DNA from: Cheiracanthium punctorium
Taxonomy: Eukaryota > Arthropoda > Arachnida > Araneae > Cheiracanthiidae
Direction: 5' to 3'
Assembly (NCBI GenBank): GCA_038373885.1
Contig: JAWZYV010019958.1
Coordinates: 496,001-560,000, forward strand
DNA length: 64,000 nucleotides
Shown: positions 59,241 to 61,516 of the stretch, piece after piece
Numbering within the stretch: position 1 is the stretch's first letter
Layout: each line of letters opens with the position of its first letter
Translations under genes and position numbers: made by a program
Notes under the pieces: model-generated
Seen by the model: only the letters and a program-made list of their open reading frames with translations
What the model was told of the DNA's origin: nothing
The model's database searches: none

Positions 59241-61353
59241 ATGTGTTTACATATCCATGCAGTTTATTATTAAAATTAGGATAACTTCTCTAAATATTTT
59301 AAGATATATAGAATCTTATATTTAATAATTATTTTTCAAAGCAATGTTAGTGTGTAACATAACTACATATTTCTATCTTGTTTATCTTGGTTATGTCTTC
59401 TATATTGTCTGAAGAATAAAAGAGTACATTATAAAAGCAAAATTTTAAAAAGTTATTTGTTCTGAAGTGCTGAAATCCATTACACACATACAAAGAGAGA
59501 GTCAGAGACCTATGTAGCATTACTAAATGAAACAGATTGTAAATACAACACATTTATATTTATAACACATTCTAAATATATTTTCCAAATAAATGCAATT
59601 TATAGAAAAATTATTTTAATCAATGACTTTTTTTTAAATAACTTGATTAAAATTGCAATTTTAATAAAGATTTAAATCAAGCTAATTTAAATCAATGAAC
59701 CCTGGTTAAAACACTACAAAAAGAAATGAAACTAAGCATTAGTAACAAACAAACTACTCACCTGTTTGGTCATAAAAGTCTGGTATATATATGTCAGGTT
59801 CTTTGTCACTCATCCACTGGATTTTAAACCTTTTGCTACTTTTATACACATTCTGGGCTGTTCTACACACAAAGAAGCTTCCTGCATTTGAAGAAAAGGA
59901 ATATAATATAAATAAGAGTAAATCAACTAGAAAGAATAATGGTAGGCCACTTTTACAAGTGATAATGGTATCATACAGAAGTCACTGTTATCAGGCTTTG
60001 AAGGAAAAAAATGCAATTTCAAATTGTTTAAAATAGTTTTTTGAGATTACCTAGTTTAACTTTTTTCACAAATAAAATGATTTCCTCGGCATGATACATT
60101 GATATAAGAGGGGATGTTCCCAGTGAAACAAAATATTTTGCACATTTTTAGGAGAAAATGCGATTCTGATTTTGATATACGTTAAAAACTGAATACAAAG
60201 TTATTTCTTTTAAGCGGACAAGGATTAAATATACTGATTGTAGACATATTTTTGTAGAATATTTTTTCTAGTACCCATTGTAATTGCTTCCACAATGGGT
60301 TTTATCGTCTAGTATTTTATTCAAAGTAATTATAATTTTTAAAAAAACTAAATAAAACTCACAAACTTTGAAATTGAATAGATTTTATGTTTTTACTTTT
60401 GTTAGCATAAAATATAGCCATGAACAAAAAACAAAAATATGCATAGCAAAAGTCAAGAGACAGCTGCTTTGGGTTTTATAAGGAAACCTTTGTCTGTGCT
60501 GATAACAACAAAATAAGAGGCTGAGAAAAATTGATTTAAATTTTTCCAGCAGCAGGCACTGGCATGAGCTTTTCGTGTTTTTAATGAAAAATTCAATTTT
60601 TCTTGTTATTTTCCTGAATTTTCTAAGCTTACTTACAATTTCTTAAGTTTCCCGGTGCAGTATATAAACCCTGAAAAAGTTTTCAACGAGTAGGAACATA
60701 CCATTCTCATTCCTCACAGCCAAAAATTCCCCCTTCTGGAAAACAACTATCTTGTCCTCTGGCGTCTTGATGACTTGCTGCCTTAGAATGGCAGGGATGA
60801 CTGTTGGTGGAGGCGGCGACTGGAAAGGTTGGTGCTGGAGGCGCACACGCTTGCTTGCCCTCGAGTCCTGAGCAGAGAGCAATTCAACAGTATGTTGCCT
60901 CTTTGTTCCCCGCCTTTGGGATTTCAGTAGAGGTGGTGATGAATGAAGTGGCTGTGAGTTTTTTGTGTGCCTTGCACTGGAGGCCGATGGGGAGGTTTCC
61001 TGTGACAAAACTGGAGCAGCCATTTCTGACGATGCAAGGCTGAGTATGGGGGGCTGCTGCCCAGAAGTCTTTTTGTGCTGCACATGGGTGGCAGGACTGG
61101 GGGTGGAGATTTTTGGGGTGGCTTTACGTTCAGCAGCAGTAAGTGTCCGAGAGGCGGGTTTGGTGGGAGATGGCTGTGATGGTGCAGGTTGGGCTACATT
61201 TCGAGTTGCCCGCCGCTCAGATGGAGGGGACGCGACAGAGGTGGAGTTCTGGGGCGTTGCAGGAGTGGCATTTCTGCGACCACGGACTCCTTTGGCATTG
61301 CTGGCAGCAGATCGAGATTTTTTACCTTCTTGGGTGTTTAAAGATTTTGCCAT
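1607..61353 (-). CDS. Large ankyrin-repeat protein gene, 23 coding exons, 3' end outside the window
   Basis: Joined from 23 exons listed separately; all junctions are GT-AG, phases agree at each of 22 introns, and the frame is open for 1,135 codons from the ATG at 61,353 to a donor at 1,606. Order in the protein: basic disordered tail (1-195), beta-rich Tudor/BAH-like module (about 200-305), charged linker with an AT-hook-like GRPRRP motif near 345 (312-446), ankyrin repeats (446-1043), acidic then Lys-rich linker (1044-1095), and another ankyrin repeat (1096-1135). Ankyrin hallmarks such as TPLHCA, TALHIACKEGH and TPLMLAAQKGH are explicit. Ankyrin arrays bind protein partners; the N-terminal tail and AT-hook-like motif suggest a nuclear, chromatin-linked role (inference). 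A tankyrase-like PARP of the PME-5 type is one hypothesis, since those combine a long ankyrin array with C-terminal WGR and PARP domains, but no catalytic part is present here. The frame is also open upstream of the ATG to the acceptor, so the true start could lie further 5'. Confidence 0.85.
2814..3506. mobile_element. Fold-back element with about 110-120-bp inverted arms
   Basis: The left arm (2814-2923) and right arm (3384-3506) are imperfect reverse complements; shared blocks include TCAGCCATTCTGT, TTTTCC.CTC.TCCCAG and TTACAGTGCCATCTGT. The spacer of about 460 bp contains the small repeat at 3213-3378. No transposase. Non-autonomous fold-back transposon is the best description. Confidence 0.65.
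3213..3378. repeat. Short dispersed repeat, copy 1 (partner at 18,739-18,889)
   Basis: Begins GCAACTGGAGTTTACGTCAC and ends ATAGTTGCA, giving short inverted ends. The copy at 18,739-18,889 starts GTAACTAGAGTTTACATCAC and ends CTAGTTGC. Internal blocks such as GGTAA.ACTT/CT.AATAA and GGCACxCCT are shared. Size about 150-165 bp, MITE-like. Confidence 0.5.
5506..5745 (-). mobile_element. tRNA-derived SINE inserted in the tandem repeat
   Basis: Read on the minus strand from 5740, it begins with a tRNA-like head: GGTGGCCGAGCACACAG matches a class II (Ser/Leu-type) A box, followed by an anticodon-arm-like stretch and GGTTCAGTACC, a decayed B box. The body has CCCATGGAGGATACTCCACC and the 3' end finishes in a CAA-rich tail (ACAACAACGACAAA). 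Its length of about 240 bp exactly accounts for the excess length of the satellite unit. Not a functional tRNA. Confidence 0.7.
6551..6695. repeat. Hairpin insertion with 12-bp direct repeats
   Basis: Arms TTAAATAATTAAAAACATT- and its complement at 6640-6665, with TCTCCGTAAT mirrored by ATTACGGAGA, make a stem of about 45 bp around a GCACCATTTGAGTGC loop. The block is bracketed by TACTTCAGAATT at 6540-6551 and 6696-6707, which looks like a target duplication within a satellite unit. Confidence 0.65.
7355..8960. repeat. Microsatellites and homopolymers around exon 22
   Basis: Includes a TA run at about 7355-7372, an A run at 7857-7879, a C11A7 block near 8488-8507, a TA run near 8527-8548 and an ATT run near 8938-8962. 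None overlaps coding sequence. Confidence 0.85.
8151..8255 (-). CDS. Exon 22: acidic then Lys-rich charged linker
   Basis: 105 bp, acceptor gttaag, donor GTAGGT, phase 0 to 0, about 8.7 kb from exon 21. Encodes MESDEDGSIDECSDDVKMSA then KIKEKAKQKQLFKEE. An acidic patch followed by a basic, helix-forming stretch suggests a coiled or flexible spacer. The frame is consistent, but support is weaker than for the repeat exons because there is no motif. Confidence 0.72.
9635..9766. repeat. Imperfect hairpin, arms about 42 bp
   Basis: CCATTTCATCTTCAGGGCTG at 9635 mirrors CAGCCCAGAAGATGGAATGATGG at 9745-9766, and CTCTCGGTTTGAG mirrors CTCAAACCAAGAG. The loop (about 9677-9721) is GC-richer than the region. 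Probably a small fold-back MITE. Confidence 0.65.
11289..11318. repeat. T15G15 double homopolymer
   Basis: Fifteen T followed directly by fifteen G. A similar T18G15 block lies at 37,379-37,411. Confidence 0.9.
11421..11920. mobile_element. Mariner-type MITE with TA target duplication
   Basis: Left end TTGGGTTGGCAACAAAGTAA, right end TTACTTAGTGGCCAACCCAA; these inverted ends match the mariner (cecropia-like) TIR style with an adjoining AATTGC. TA flanks both ends (11,419-11,420 and 11,921-11,922). At 500 bp with no mariner transposase reading frame, it is a non-autonomous element. Confidence 0.82.
14265..14395. repeat. AT-rich inverted repeat
   Basis: ATTTGAAATACATTTTCAAA near 14,276 is mirrored by TTTGAAAATGTATTTTGTAT- near 14,343, with further nested copies of the AAAATACA motif. 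MITE-like remnant or simple low-complexity hairpin. Confidence 0.45.
15440..16160. mobile_element. Degenerate pogo/Tigger-like element, copy 2
   Basis: Terminal parts with TTTAACACAAAA and GTTAACACGAAAA motifs at the left, and TTTTAACACAAAAATATT with a decayed inverted end at the right. A 60-codon open stretch at 15,770-15,952 (acidic, Asp/Ser-rich then ERFADNVVLKYTFQKR) ends at the same TTTCAAAAAAGATAACT as copy 1 and looks like a transposase C-terminal tail. Not functional. Confidence 0.58.
16938..16988 (-). CDS. Exon 21: short exon ending the repeat
   Basis: 51 bp, acceptor ttttag, donor GTGAGT, phase 0 to 0. Encodes FHHLVMAEVAEVESETK. NNA from exon 20 plus FHHLVM forms the A-helix of a repeat, after which the chain becomes acidic. 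Confidence 0.82.
16989..17296. other. Intron between exons 20 and 21
   Basis: 308 bp, AT-rich, no repeat or motif recognised besides the splice signals. Confidence 0.8.
17297..17421 (-). CDS. Exon 20: ankyrin repeat
   Basis: 125 bp, acceptor attag, donor GTAAGT, phase 1 to 0. Encodes GMTLVMQALRAKINHSMLER, IHFLVVKQKSDCTKVDFMGN and NA. MTLVMQALRAK stands where the TPLHxA box would be, so this is a divergent repeat; VDFMGNNA begins another. Confidence 0.86.
17749..17811. repeat. Three-copy 22-bp minisatellite
   Basis: CATTCACATGTACAAAATAT-, CATTCGCATGTACAAAATAT- and CATCCGCATGTACAAAA follow in tandem with period 22. Confidence 0.85.
18005..18450. repeat. Long imperfect palindrome (fold-back MITE)
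   Basis: The outer arms TTTTTATTCAAAGATGGATT (from about 18,029) and AATCCATCTTTGAATAAAAA (from about 18,406) are exact reverse complements. Matching continues inward through GGAAGTATTTAG.AAATT / AAATTTCCTAAGTACCT and AAAGCTCGAG / AGGCTTTT to a centre near 18,228. The transcript would fold into one hairpin of about 200 bp per arm. Confidence 0.75.
18739..18889. repeat. Short dispersed repeat, copy 2
   Basis: Related to 3213-3378 by the opening GTAACTAGAGTTTACATCAC and the closing CTAGTTGC; both copies contain GGCACNC and a run with TGA/TGG-CC. The two are old and differ at many positions. Confidence 0.45.
20542..20647 (-). CDS. Exon 19: ankyrin repeat
   Basis: 106 bp, acceptor gatag, donor GTGAGT, phase 0 to 1. 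Encodes ITPLSLAFMKGHMGLVDFLV and EQPGIDINVDVNNDS. The TPLSLAFMKGH box follows directly on LPNDWK from exon 18. Confidence 0.9.
20648..22580. other. Intron between exons 18 and 19
   Basis: 1.9 kb, AT-rich with T runs near 21,668 and 21,729 and an A-T block near 21,877. The text CAGTAATCTCTCAAAAATTC at about 20,799 and the segment near 21,930-21,990 (GCGGAGATCCAGTTAAACGA, ending with CTACTGTA) resemble ends of a pogo-like element, but I could not define boundaries. Confidence 0.55.
22581..22789 (-). CDS. Exon 18: two ankyrin repeats
   Basis: 209 bp, acceptor atttag, donor GTGAGT, phase 1 to 0. Encodes RTALTHAVINGHANVTSYLL, RLGANPNSTDSSGNTLVHYA, AAYGWYYCMKLLIEAGASLN and LPNDWK. Both repeats carry the LLxxGA loop typical of the family. 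Confidence 0.92.
23492..23847. mobile_element. Nested MITE with CAGGGATGCAGAA ends
   Basis: Left CAGGGATGCAGAATATG and right GTTTCTGCACCCCTG are inverted relatives. The left sub-terminal block (CTAGGATAGGGGGAAATTTT, then GCAGAAAA) recurs in reverse at 42,705-42,782, showing this is a dispersed family. It lies wholly inside the 23,400-24,206 element. Confidence 0.6.
23904..23965 (+). mobile_element. Single mariner-like terminal sequence
   Basis: ACAGGGTGATCAGCGAATAA followed by GCCCCGATTTC resembles the end of an irritans-type mariner. No partner end was found, so the insertion is truncated. Confidence 0.4.
24480..25119. repeat. Degenerate tandem repeat of about 140-150 bp and element tail
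   Basis: The motif GTTCTGCAGCGGCATCTAACGG or a variant returns at about 24,530, 24,651, 24,800 and 24,943, and GAAAATATTCTCTGTGTTCAAATAT-like blocks fall at matching intervals. The array ends in a low-complexity CACATACCCACACACAAACATTC and TATATATATAGATA tail typical of the 3' end of some arthropod non-LTR elements. Confidence 0.6.
25516..26263. mobile_element. Terminal-inverted-repeat element with CAGGGTTGC ends
   Basis: Left CAGGGTTGCCACT, right AGTTGCAACCCTG; both sub-terminal parts repeat TTTTCCAGGTTTT and related motifs (25,557-25,580 and 26,139-26,245). 748 bp, no transposase. The ends are hAT-like in style, but no 8-bp duplication is visible. Confidence 0.6.
26758..26914 (-). CDS. Exon 17: ankyrin repeats
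   Basis: 157 bp, acceptor ttgtag, donor GTAATT, phase 0 to 1. Encodes DVVRVLIRHKANVDKLTNAQ, NDKLTPLMLAAQKGHLNIVS and LLIEHSAQVEMK. The complete helix-turn-helix-loop pattern with TPLMLAAQKGH is unmistakable. Confidence 0.92.
27021..27145 (-). CDS. Exon 16: ankyrin repeat, first half
   Basis: 125 bp, acceptor ttgtag, donor GTAAGT, phase 1 to 0. After a polar, Lys-rich start it encodes DRGNKKSYTALHIACKEGHI, a textbook ankyrin helix 1. The second helix (DVVRVLIRHKANV) is in exon 17 after a 106-bp intron, so the intron splits the repeat. Confidence 0.9.
27290..27590. other. GC-rich island of unknown origin
   Basis: About 300 bp with long C and G runs (AGGGGGGGTGGTCCCTCTCT, CCACCGGGACCCACT, GTGTCCCCCCTCTGCCC) in an otherwise very AT-rich intron. 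Open on the plus strand for about 100 codons, but the translation is Gly/Pro/Ser-rich and lacks a motif. Base composition unlike any neighbour suggests an inserted element fragment. Confidence 0.55.
27640..28170. repeat. Old dispersed repeat, partner at 39,650-40,070
   Basis: Shared blocks: CCTATTACTTATATTTAGAA / CCTATCACTTATAATAAGGA, AACATTGCTCTGGGTTT / AATATTGCTCTGTTTCT, AAAAAATCCTGTGTC / AAAAAATCCCATAT. Elsewhere TTTCTCACTTTTGAGACATC appears near 28,133 and its reverse near 39,858. The mixture of direct and inverted blocks suggests elements with inverted ends. Confidence 0.45.
28847..28959 (-). CDS. Exon 15: ankyrin repeat
   Basis: 113 bp, acceptor tgttag, donor GTAAAT, phase 2 to 1. Encodes GISLDETESEGNTALLVAAM and AGRAHNVDLILRHLIGS. 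GNTALLVAAMAGRAHNVDLI is an ankyrin helix pair. Confidence 0.88.
29013..29750 (-). mobile_element. Tigger/pogo-like DNA transposon remnant
   Basis: Inverted ends CAGTAGAACCTCAATCTATT (left) and AATAGATCGAGGTTCCACTG (right) are the classic pogo/Tigger terminus. Inside, a 75-codon frame at 29,262-29,489 (minus strand) with an acidic stretch then PSLSDTITVFEISC and a Lys/Gln-rich end resembles the C-terminal tail of Tigger transposases. The DDE catalytic core is missing, so it is non-autonomous. It fills most of the intron between exons 14 and 15 (28,960-29,963). Confidence 0.78.
29964..30127 (-). CDS. Exon 14: two ankyrin repeats
   Basis: 164 bp, acceptor tttag, donor GTAAGT, phase 0 to 2. ITPLHCASINPNPQYLSQLL is a canonical repeat with its TPLHCA box; ENGWRPMHYASVCSSTAPLE followed by LLIS is the next one. 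One of the clearest exons in the window. Confidence 0.92.
30128..31678. other. Intron between exons 13 and 14
   Basis: 1.55 kb of AT-rich sequence with A runs near 31,250-31,270 and 31,332-31,345. No element boundaries or other structure recognised. Confidence 0.75.
31679..31756 (-). CDS. Exon 13: short linker within the array
   Basis: 78 bp, acceptor tatag, donor GTAAGT, phase 0 to 0. Encodes VLSFDRQPLSPFKSVSVTKK and AIGNSR, a polar loop with no repeat motif that leads straight into ITPLHCA of exon 14. Confidence 0.8.
32186..32236. repeat. Compound microsatellite CT / C / CA
   Basis: A CT run of about 13 units is followed by nine C and then about eight CA units. Confidence 0.92.
32536..34492. 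mobile_element. 2-kb terminal-inverted-repeat transposon inserted in a palindrome
   Basis: Ends CAGGGATGTTAA and TTAACATCCCTG are perfect 12-bp inverted repeats, with TATCTG on both flanks (32,530-32,535 and 34,493-34,498) as a 6-bp target duplication. Left sub-terminal region: tandem TTTGGGAGCAGAAAAATTCC units (32,561-32,690), some with an added CCTCGGGAGCA. Right sub-terminal region: two 72-bp units (34,321-34,458) with GCGCAGTTCGGCGCA motifs. Interior is a GC-rich mixture with no transposase frame. Superfamily not assigned. Confidence 0.78.
34946..35310 (+). repeat. Dispersed repeat R1, copy 1, with 91-bp tandem duplication
   Basis: Starts CTCGGCTGTTTGAGCCTCAT after an A run, continues CCTAATTTTTTAGTTTCATT, AACGATATTAATTGA, then ATTTATAGAAAAATACATGT. 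The segment 35,131-35,221 is repeated at 35,222-35,306 with one visible change (CCTATTC to CATATTC). Inverted copy at 52,880-53,136, further partial copy at 53,817-53,960. Confidence 0.75.
35621..35743 (-). CDS. Exon 12: ankyrin repeat
   Basis: 123 bp, strong acceptor tttttcag, donor GTAAGT, phase 0 to 0. Encodes KDEILKNIYVAVRHGHHKLA, GQLVTDAVNNGGYGFGNLHK and E. IYVAVRHGHHKLAGQLV has the ankyrin AxxxGHxxxxxxLL pattern, followed by an unusual Gly-rich loop. Confidence 0.87.
35744..36572. other. Intron between exons 11 and 12
   Basis: 829 bp, AT-rich, nothing recognised other than splice signals. Confidence 0.8.
36573..36668 (-). CDS. Exon 11: divergent ankyrin-array segment
   Basis: 96 bp, phase 0 on both sides, separated from exon 10 by a 75-bp intron. 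Encodes VLVPDYVCGEFLGLWVVENG then YDVEKYFISHTQ. Two nearby acceptors exist; using the upstream atcag would bring an in-frame stop, so gcaag at 36,669 is chosen. Donor GTATGT is strong. Confidence 0.78.
36744..36881 (-). CDS. Exon 10: divergent ankyrin-array segment
   Basis: 138 bp, acceptor ttgtag, donor GTAAGA, phase 0 on both sides. Encodes DIHFCDETYPDVNPDVVKEA, LKAGVSKDTLNLLLAENKDF and a Ser/Tyr/Trp/Glu end. Helical segments are evident around VVKEALKAGVS and TLNLLLAE, but the canonical TPLH box is absent. Confidence 0.83.
37379..37411. repeat. T18G15 double homopolymer
   Basis: Eighteen T followed by fifteen G, the second such block in the window. Confidence 0.9.
37745..37978. mobile_element. 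Partial copy of the CAGTAGAAGAC element
   Basis: Matches the right half of 43,916-44,608: ATTCTGATTATAAGTTAGGA / ATTCTAATTATAACTAACA, GGGAAATGGAATAA, CCTATTATGA.CCAAAAT, CTAAAATCTGC.CAAGGTCTG, and GATTTTGGGTCTT at the end. The ATT run 37,829-37,860 has expanded inside it. Confidence 0.7.
38566..38650 (-). CDS. Exon 9: ankyrin-array spacer
   Basis: 85 bp, acceptor ttttag, donor GTAATT, phase 2 to 0. Encodes RYNMAMLGHAVKPVSVCRGG and REGNNAFLK (the first codon is shared with exon 8). AMLGHAV resembles a divergent repeat helix; the rest has no clear motif. Confidence 0.8.
38651..41877. other. Intron between exons 8 and 9
   Basis: 3.2 kb. Holds the old repeat partner near 39,650-40,070 and a G12 run near 38,927-38,937. 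The rest, including 40,080-41,870, is AT-rich without defined structure; 41,520-41,635 has a GC-richer stretch with TTTTGGCCGCAAAGTGGCCA. Confidence 0.65.
41878..42032 (-). CDS. Exon 8: ankyrin repeat
   Basis: 155 bp, acceptor cctag, donor GTAAAT, phase 0 to 2. Encodes SVDVKLTPLMYAVLEENHRV and IKVLLSVKKRKYANPPETLL. TPLMYAV is the helix-1 signature and HRVIKVLL helix 2 of an ankyrin repeat. Confidence 0.87.
42376..42640 (-). pseudogene. Decayed coding remnant, possibly from a mobile element
   Basis: A 76-codon frame with VSVCESVGSVIANHIYNRTM and EVLISWNGTPVHKAAEILKA looks like true protein, while the adjoining upstream part is readable only in another frame, implying a frameshift. No splice signals fit the ankyrin gene. 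The ISWNGTPVHKA motif recalls arthropod retro- or hAT-derived frames, but I cannot name the family. Confidence 0.4.
42705..42782 (-). mobile_element. Terminal fragment of the CAGGGATGCAGAA family
   Basis: TTTCTGCAAAATTTCCCCCA, CCTAGACTACGATC and CTGCATCCCTG are the reverse complement of the left end of the nested MITE at 23,492. Confidence 0.6.
43916..44608. mobile_element. Non-autonomous transposon with CAGTAGAAGAC ends
   Basis: Left CAGTAGAAGACTTAAAATCC, right GATTTTGGGTCTTCTACTG. Internal sub-terminal motifs AAATCCGC.AGGCTCTAAAAT and AAATCCGCAAAATTCTAAAA occur at both ends, the pogo-like CAGTAG start. 693 bp, no transposase. TA precedes the left end. Confidence 0.72.
44925..44962. repeat. 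AT microsatellite
   Basis: About 18 TA units. Confidence 0.92.
45137..45254 (-). CDS. Exon 7: first ankyrin-type repeat
   Basis: 118 bp, acceptor catttag, donor GTAAGT, phase 2 to 0. Encodes VPIPYVSSSAHSKLLIRAIL then LKDINMLQNLLKDTEKICS. The pattern KLLIRAILLKDINMLQNLL fits the two helices of an ankyrin repeat that opens an array. Confidence 0.82.
45255..47521. other. Intron between exons 6 and 7
   Basis: 2.3 kb, AT-rich; contains the first copy of a near-identical direct duplication (46,775-47,000). The segment 45,380-46,770 shows no structure beyond A and T runs. Confidence 0.7.
46775..47000. repeat. Direct duplication, copy 1
   Basis: From AAGTTCTGAACACTTCTTCA to GCATTATG and its T run, nearly identical to 48,608-48,827. 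The second copy lacks single bases at several places (for example ACACAAAATACT versus ACACAAATACT, CAGATTTCATT versus CAGATTCATT, CTAGATGAACAG versus CTAGAGAACAG, GCAAAAAGT versus GCAAAAGT). Confidence 0.9.
47522..47645 (-). CDS. Exon 6: linker before the ankyrin array
   Basis: 124 bp, acceptor ttatag, phase 1 to 2. Encodes GGRIIVSNKGGKPVTKLKKI and then AERLHPNPKVTVFEKDPTFE. The donor is read as GTATGA after base 47,522, because reading on gives a stop eleven codons past the site (LLDT then TAA) while splicing to exon 7 gives a smooth join into NVPIPYVSS. A shorter isoform ending at that TAA is possible if the donor is skipped. Confidence 0.75.
47737..47820 (-). CDS. Exon 5: short Lys-rich linker
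   Basis: 84 bp with acceptor atttttag and donor GTATAA, phase 1 to 1. Encodes SEKKVNKTLAARVKLRARE and a further Lys/Val-rich stretch. It is low in distinctive features, but its phases fit both neighbours and the 91-bp intron to exon 6 is typical of a compact pair. Confidence 0.78.
47821..49573. other. Intron between exons 4 and 5
   Basis: 1.75 kb, AT-rich; includes duplication copy 2 and an AT-only stretch near 48,415-48,500. Nothing else recognised. Confidence 0.75.
48608..48827. repeat. Direct duplication, copy 2
   Basis: Partner of 46,775-47,000, 1.8 kb away in the same orientation, on the other side of exons 5 and 6. Substitutions are almost absent; differences are one-base deletions and a longer TA run. 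Confidence 0.9.
49574..49768 (-). CDS. Exon 4: charged linker with AT-hook-like motif and Ala/Thr repeat
   Basis: 195 bp, acceptor tttag, donor GTAATA (a weak donor), phase 1 to 1. Encodes an acidic Glu-rich stretch with Leu/Gln, a Lys/Gln-rich stretch, the basic motif KNRGRPRRPES, and then a run of Ala and Thr coded by GCA and ACA triplets (49,585-49,619). GRP flanked by Arg/Lys is the core of AT-hook DNA-binding motifs. Without splicing the frame would stop shortly after the donor; splicing to exon 5 keeps it open. Confidence 0.78.
49585..49619 (-). repeat. Coding trinucleotide run (GCA/ACA)
   Basis: Within exon 4, tandem GCA then ACA codons give Ala and Thr runs. Such repeats commonly vary in length between individuals. 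Confidence 0.9.
50241..50487 (+). pseudogene. BEL/Pao-like gag N-terminal remnant
   Basis: From ATGGCTAAAGGGG the plus strand reads as protein in pieces separated by a frameshift and in-frame stops. The last clean stretch contains DPVLQDRVEIQHKL and LCVKLEELHCECYE; an Arg/Ser-Gln-Val-Thr-Arg motif lies before it. This arrangement (basic RxxVTR segment followed by a Leu/Glu helix) is usual at the start of gag in BEL/Pao retrotransposons. Broken, with no LTRs or pol nearby. Confidence 0.5.
50489..50540 (+). mobile_element. hAT-like terminal sequence, partner not found
   Basis: CAGTGCTCTCCAACCTTTTT follows directly on the gag remnant and resembles the CAGTGNTTCTCAACC ends of hAT elements. No matching inverted end was located. 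Confidence 0.35.
52880..53136 (-). repeat. Dispersed repeat R1, copy 2 (inverted)
   Basis: Reverse complement of 34,946-35,300: TTCTATAAATAGGTTACAAT, AACATAGGGTTACCAGGCGA, AATTAATATCGTTTTAATAT, AACTAAAAAATTAGGGGGGG, ending GAGGCTCGAACAGCCGAG and a TA run. Confidence 0.75.
53500..53552. repeat. TA microsatellite
   Basis: Interrupted TA runs immediately left of the pogo-type MITE; further TA runs at 53,136-53,152 and 53,785-53,800. Confidence 0.88.
53553..53727. mobile_element. Pogo-type MITE
   Basis: Ends CAGTGGAACTTGCCTTATGT and GTCACTTTAGGAGGTTCCACTG are inverted; the whole 175 bp is built of GTGGTCA-like blocks (GTGACCACC, AGTGGTCAACTT, AAGTGGTCAGTA, GGTGGTCACTTT). This is the common small Tigger-derived element type. 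Confidence 0.78.
53817..53960 (+). repeat. Dispersed repeat R1, copy 3 (partial)
   Basis: CTCGGCTGTTTGAGCCTCGT, a C run, CCTAATTTTTTGTTTCATTA, AACGATATTAATTGA and TTCGCCTGGTT. Same orientation as copy 1; lacks the 91-bp repeat part. Confidence 0.72.
54430..55190. repeat. Cluster of four related modules in opposing orientation
   Basis: The module TTTCGAAATCGATATCAG.CGAG followed by a segment with AAAGTT appears at about 54,466 and 54,636. The same module reads in reverse at about 54,868-54,910 (GGCTGATACAGATTTCAAAA) and 55,105-55,165 (TGCTGATATCGATTTTGAAA). AACCCA(A/G) and a GTGTTTTC-type block flank each. Suggests two inverted element pairs or one fold-back element. Confidence 0.6.
56316..56735. 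mobile_element. hAT-type element with exact 8-bp target duplication
   Basis: Starts CAGTGGCGCACCTAGGATTT, ends TAGTTGCGCCTATG, and is flanked by GTTCGAAC at 56,308-56,315 and 56,736-56,743. The 8-bp duplication and CAGTGGCG-type ends are hAT hallmarks. Both sub-terminal regions hold G or C runs (GGGGGGGGGGGGG near 56,343, CCCCCATAGCCCCCT near 56,704). 420 bp, no transposase. Confidence 0.85.
58053..58214 (-). CDS. Exon 3: end of the beta-rich module and a helix
   Basis: 162 bp, acceptor ggaag, donor GTAAGG, phase 1 to 1. Encodes DFECVLTNLRMKRVDKNKYM, then LPGEERQRTLNILQRALNVE, a likely amphipathic helix, and a short polar tail. It continues the module begun in exons 1 and 2. The acceptor is preceded by a T-rich tract but is not a classical CAG. 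Confidence 0.82.
58215..59761. other. Intron between exons 2 and 3
   Basis: 1.55 kb. The only clear structure is an uninterrupted run of 36 A (59,204-59,239), preceded by about 250 bp of GC-richer sequence that may be the 3' end of a retroposed element. Confidence 0.65.
59204..59239 (+). repeat. A36 tract
   Basis: Longest homopolymer in the window; it could be the tail of an insertion ending here. Confidence 0.95.
59762..59881 (-). CDS. Exon 2: core of the Tudor/BAH-like module
   Basis: 120 bp between acceptor tgcag and donor GTGAGT, phase 1 at both ends. It encodes FFVCRTAQNVY followed by KRFKIQWMSDKEPDIY and a short acidic-aromatic end. The alternation of aromatic, basic and acidic residues around IQWMS looks like the strand pattern of small chromatin-binding beta barrels, joined to GEFLAVR from the previous exon. 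I cannot name the exact family. Confidence 0.85.
59882..60701. other. Intron between exons 1 and 2
   Basis: 820 bp, AT-rich. A short inverted pair (GTACCCATTGTAATTGCTTC then CACAATGGGTTTTAT) near 60,273 is the only local structure. Confidence 0.75.
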
Positions 61354-61380
61354 TTGTTTCTCCAGTTTAGGGGAGCACTG
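60702..61380 (-). CDS. Exon 1 of those seen: disordered N-terminal tail and start of the beta-rich module
   Basis: Acceptor tttttcag precedes base 61,380 and donor GTATGT follows 60,702. The chosen ATG is at 61,353 (context ACAAATGG). Nine codons before it are open back to the acceptor, so translation might start in an unseen upstream exon. Residues 1-195 are rich in Ser, Pro, Ala, Thr, Lys and Arg with low order (for example KKSRSAASNAKGVRGRRNAT), as in nuclear proteins. The last 25 or so codons switch to an ordered segment containing VVFQKGEFLAVRNENG. This exon is clearly more GC-rich than its surroundings. It ends in phase 1. Confidence 0.85.
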
Positions 61381-61462
61381 AAAAAAATATTAAATAAAGT
61401 TTTAGCAAACTGATAAAATTGCATATATATCAATAAAAACTTTATAATCAAAGCATTTTTTT

Positions 61463-61516
61463 AATACTAATGCAGTATAAACTGTAAAATATTTACAGTT
61501 TATATTGCATTAGTAA
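61463..61516. repeat. Near-perfect palindrome, arms about 25 bp
   Basis: ACTAATGCAGTATAAACTGT at 61,466 is mirrored by ACAGTTTATATTGCATTAGT ending near 61,513, around an AAAATATTT centre. Confidence 0.85.

Noticed and set aside
60804..61381. Several plus-strand open frames opposite exon 1
   Set aside because: They are antisense shadows of the GC-rich exon 1; the minus-strand reading has splice sites and phase consistent with the other exons.
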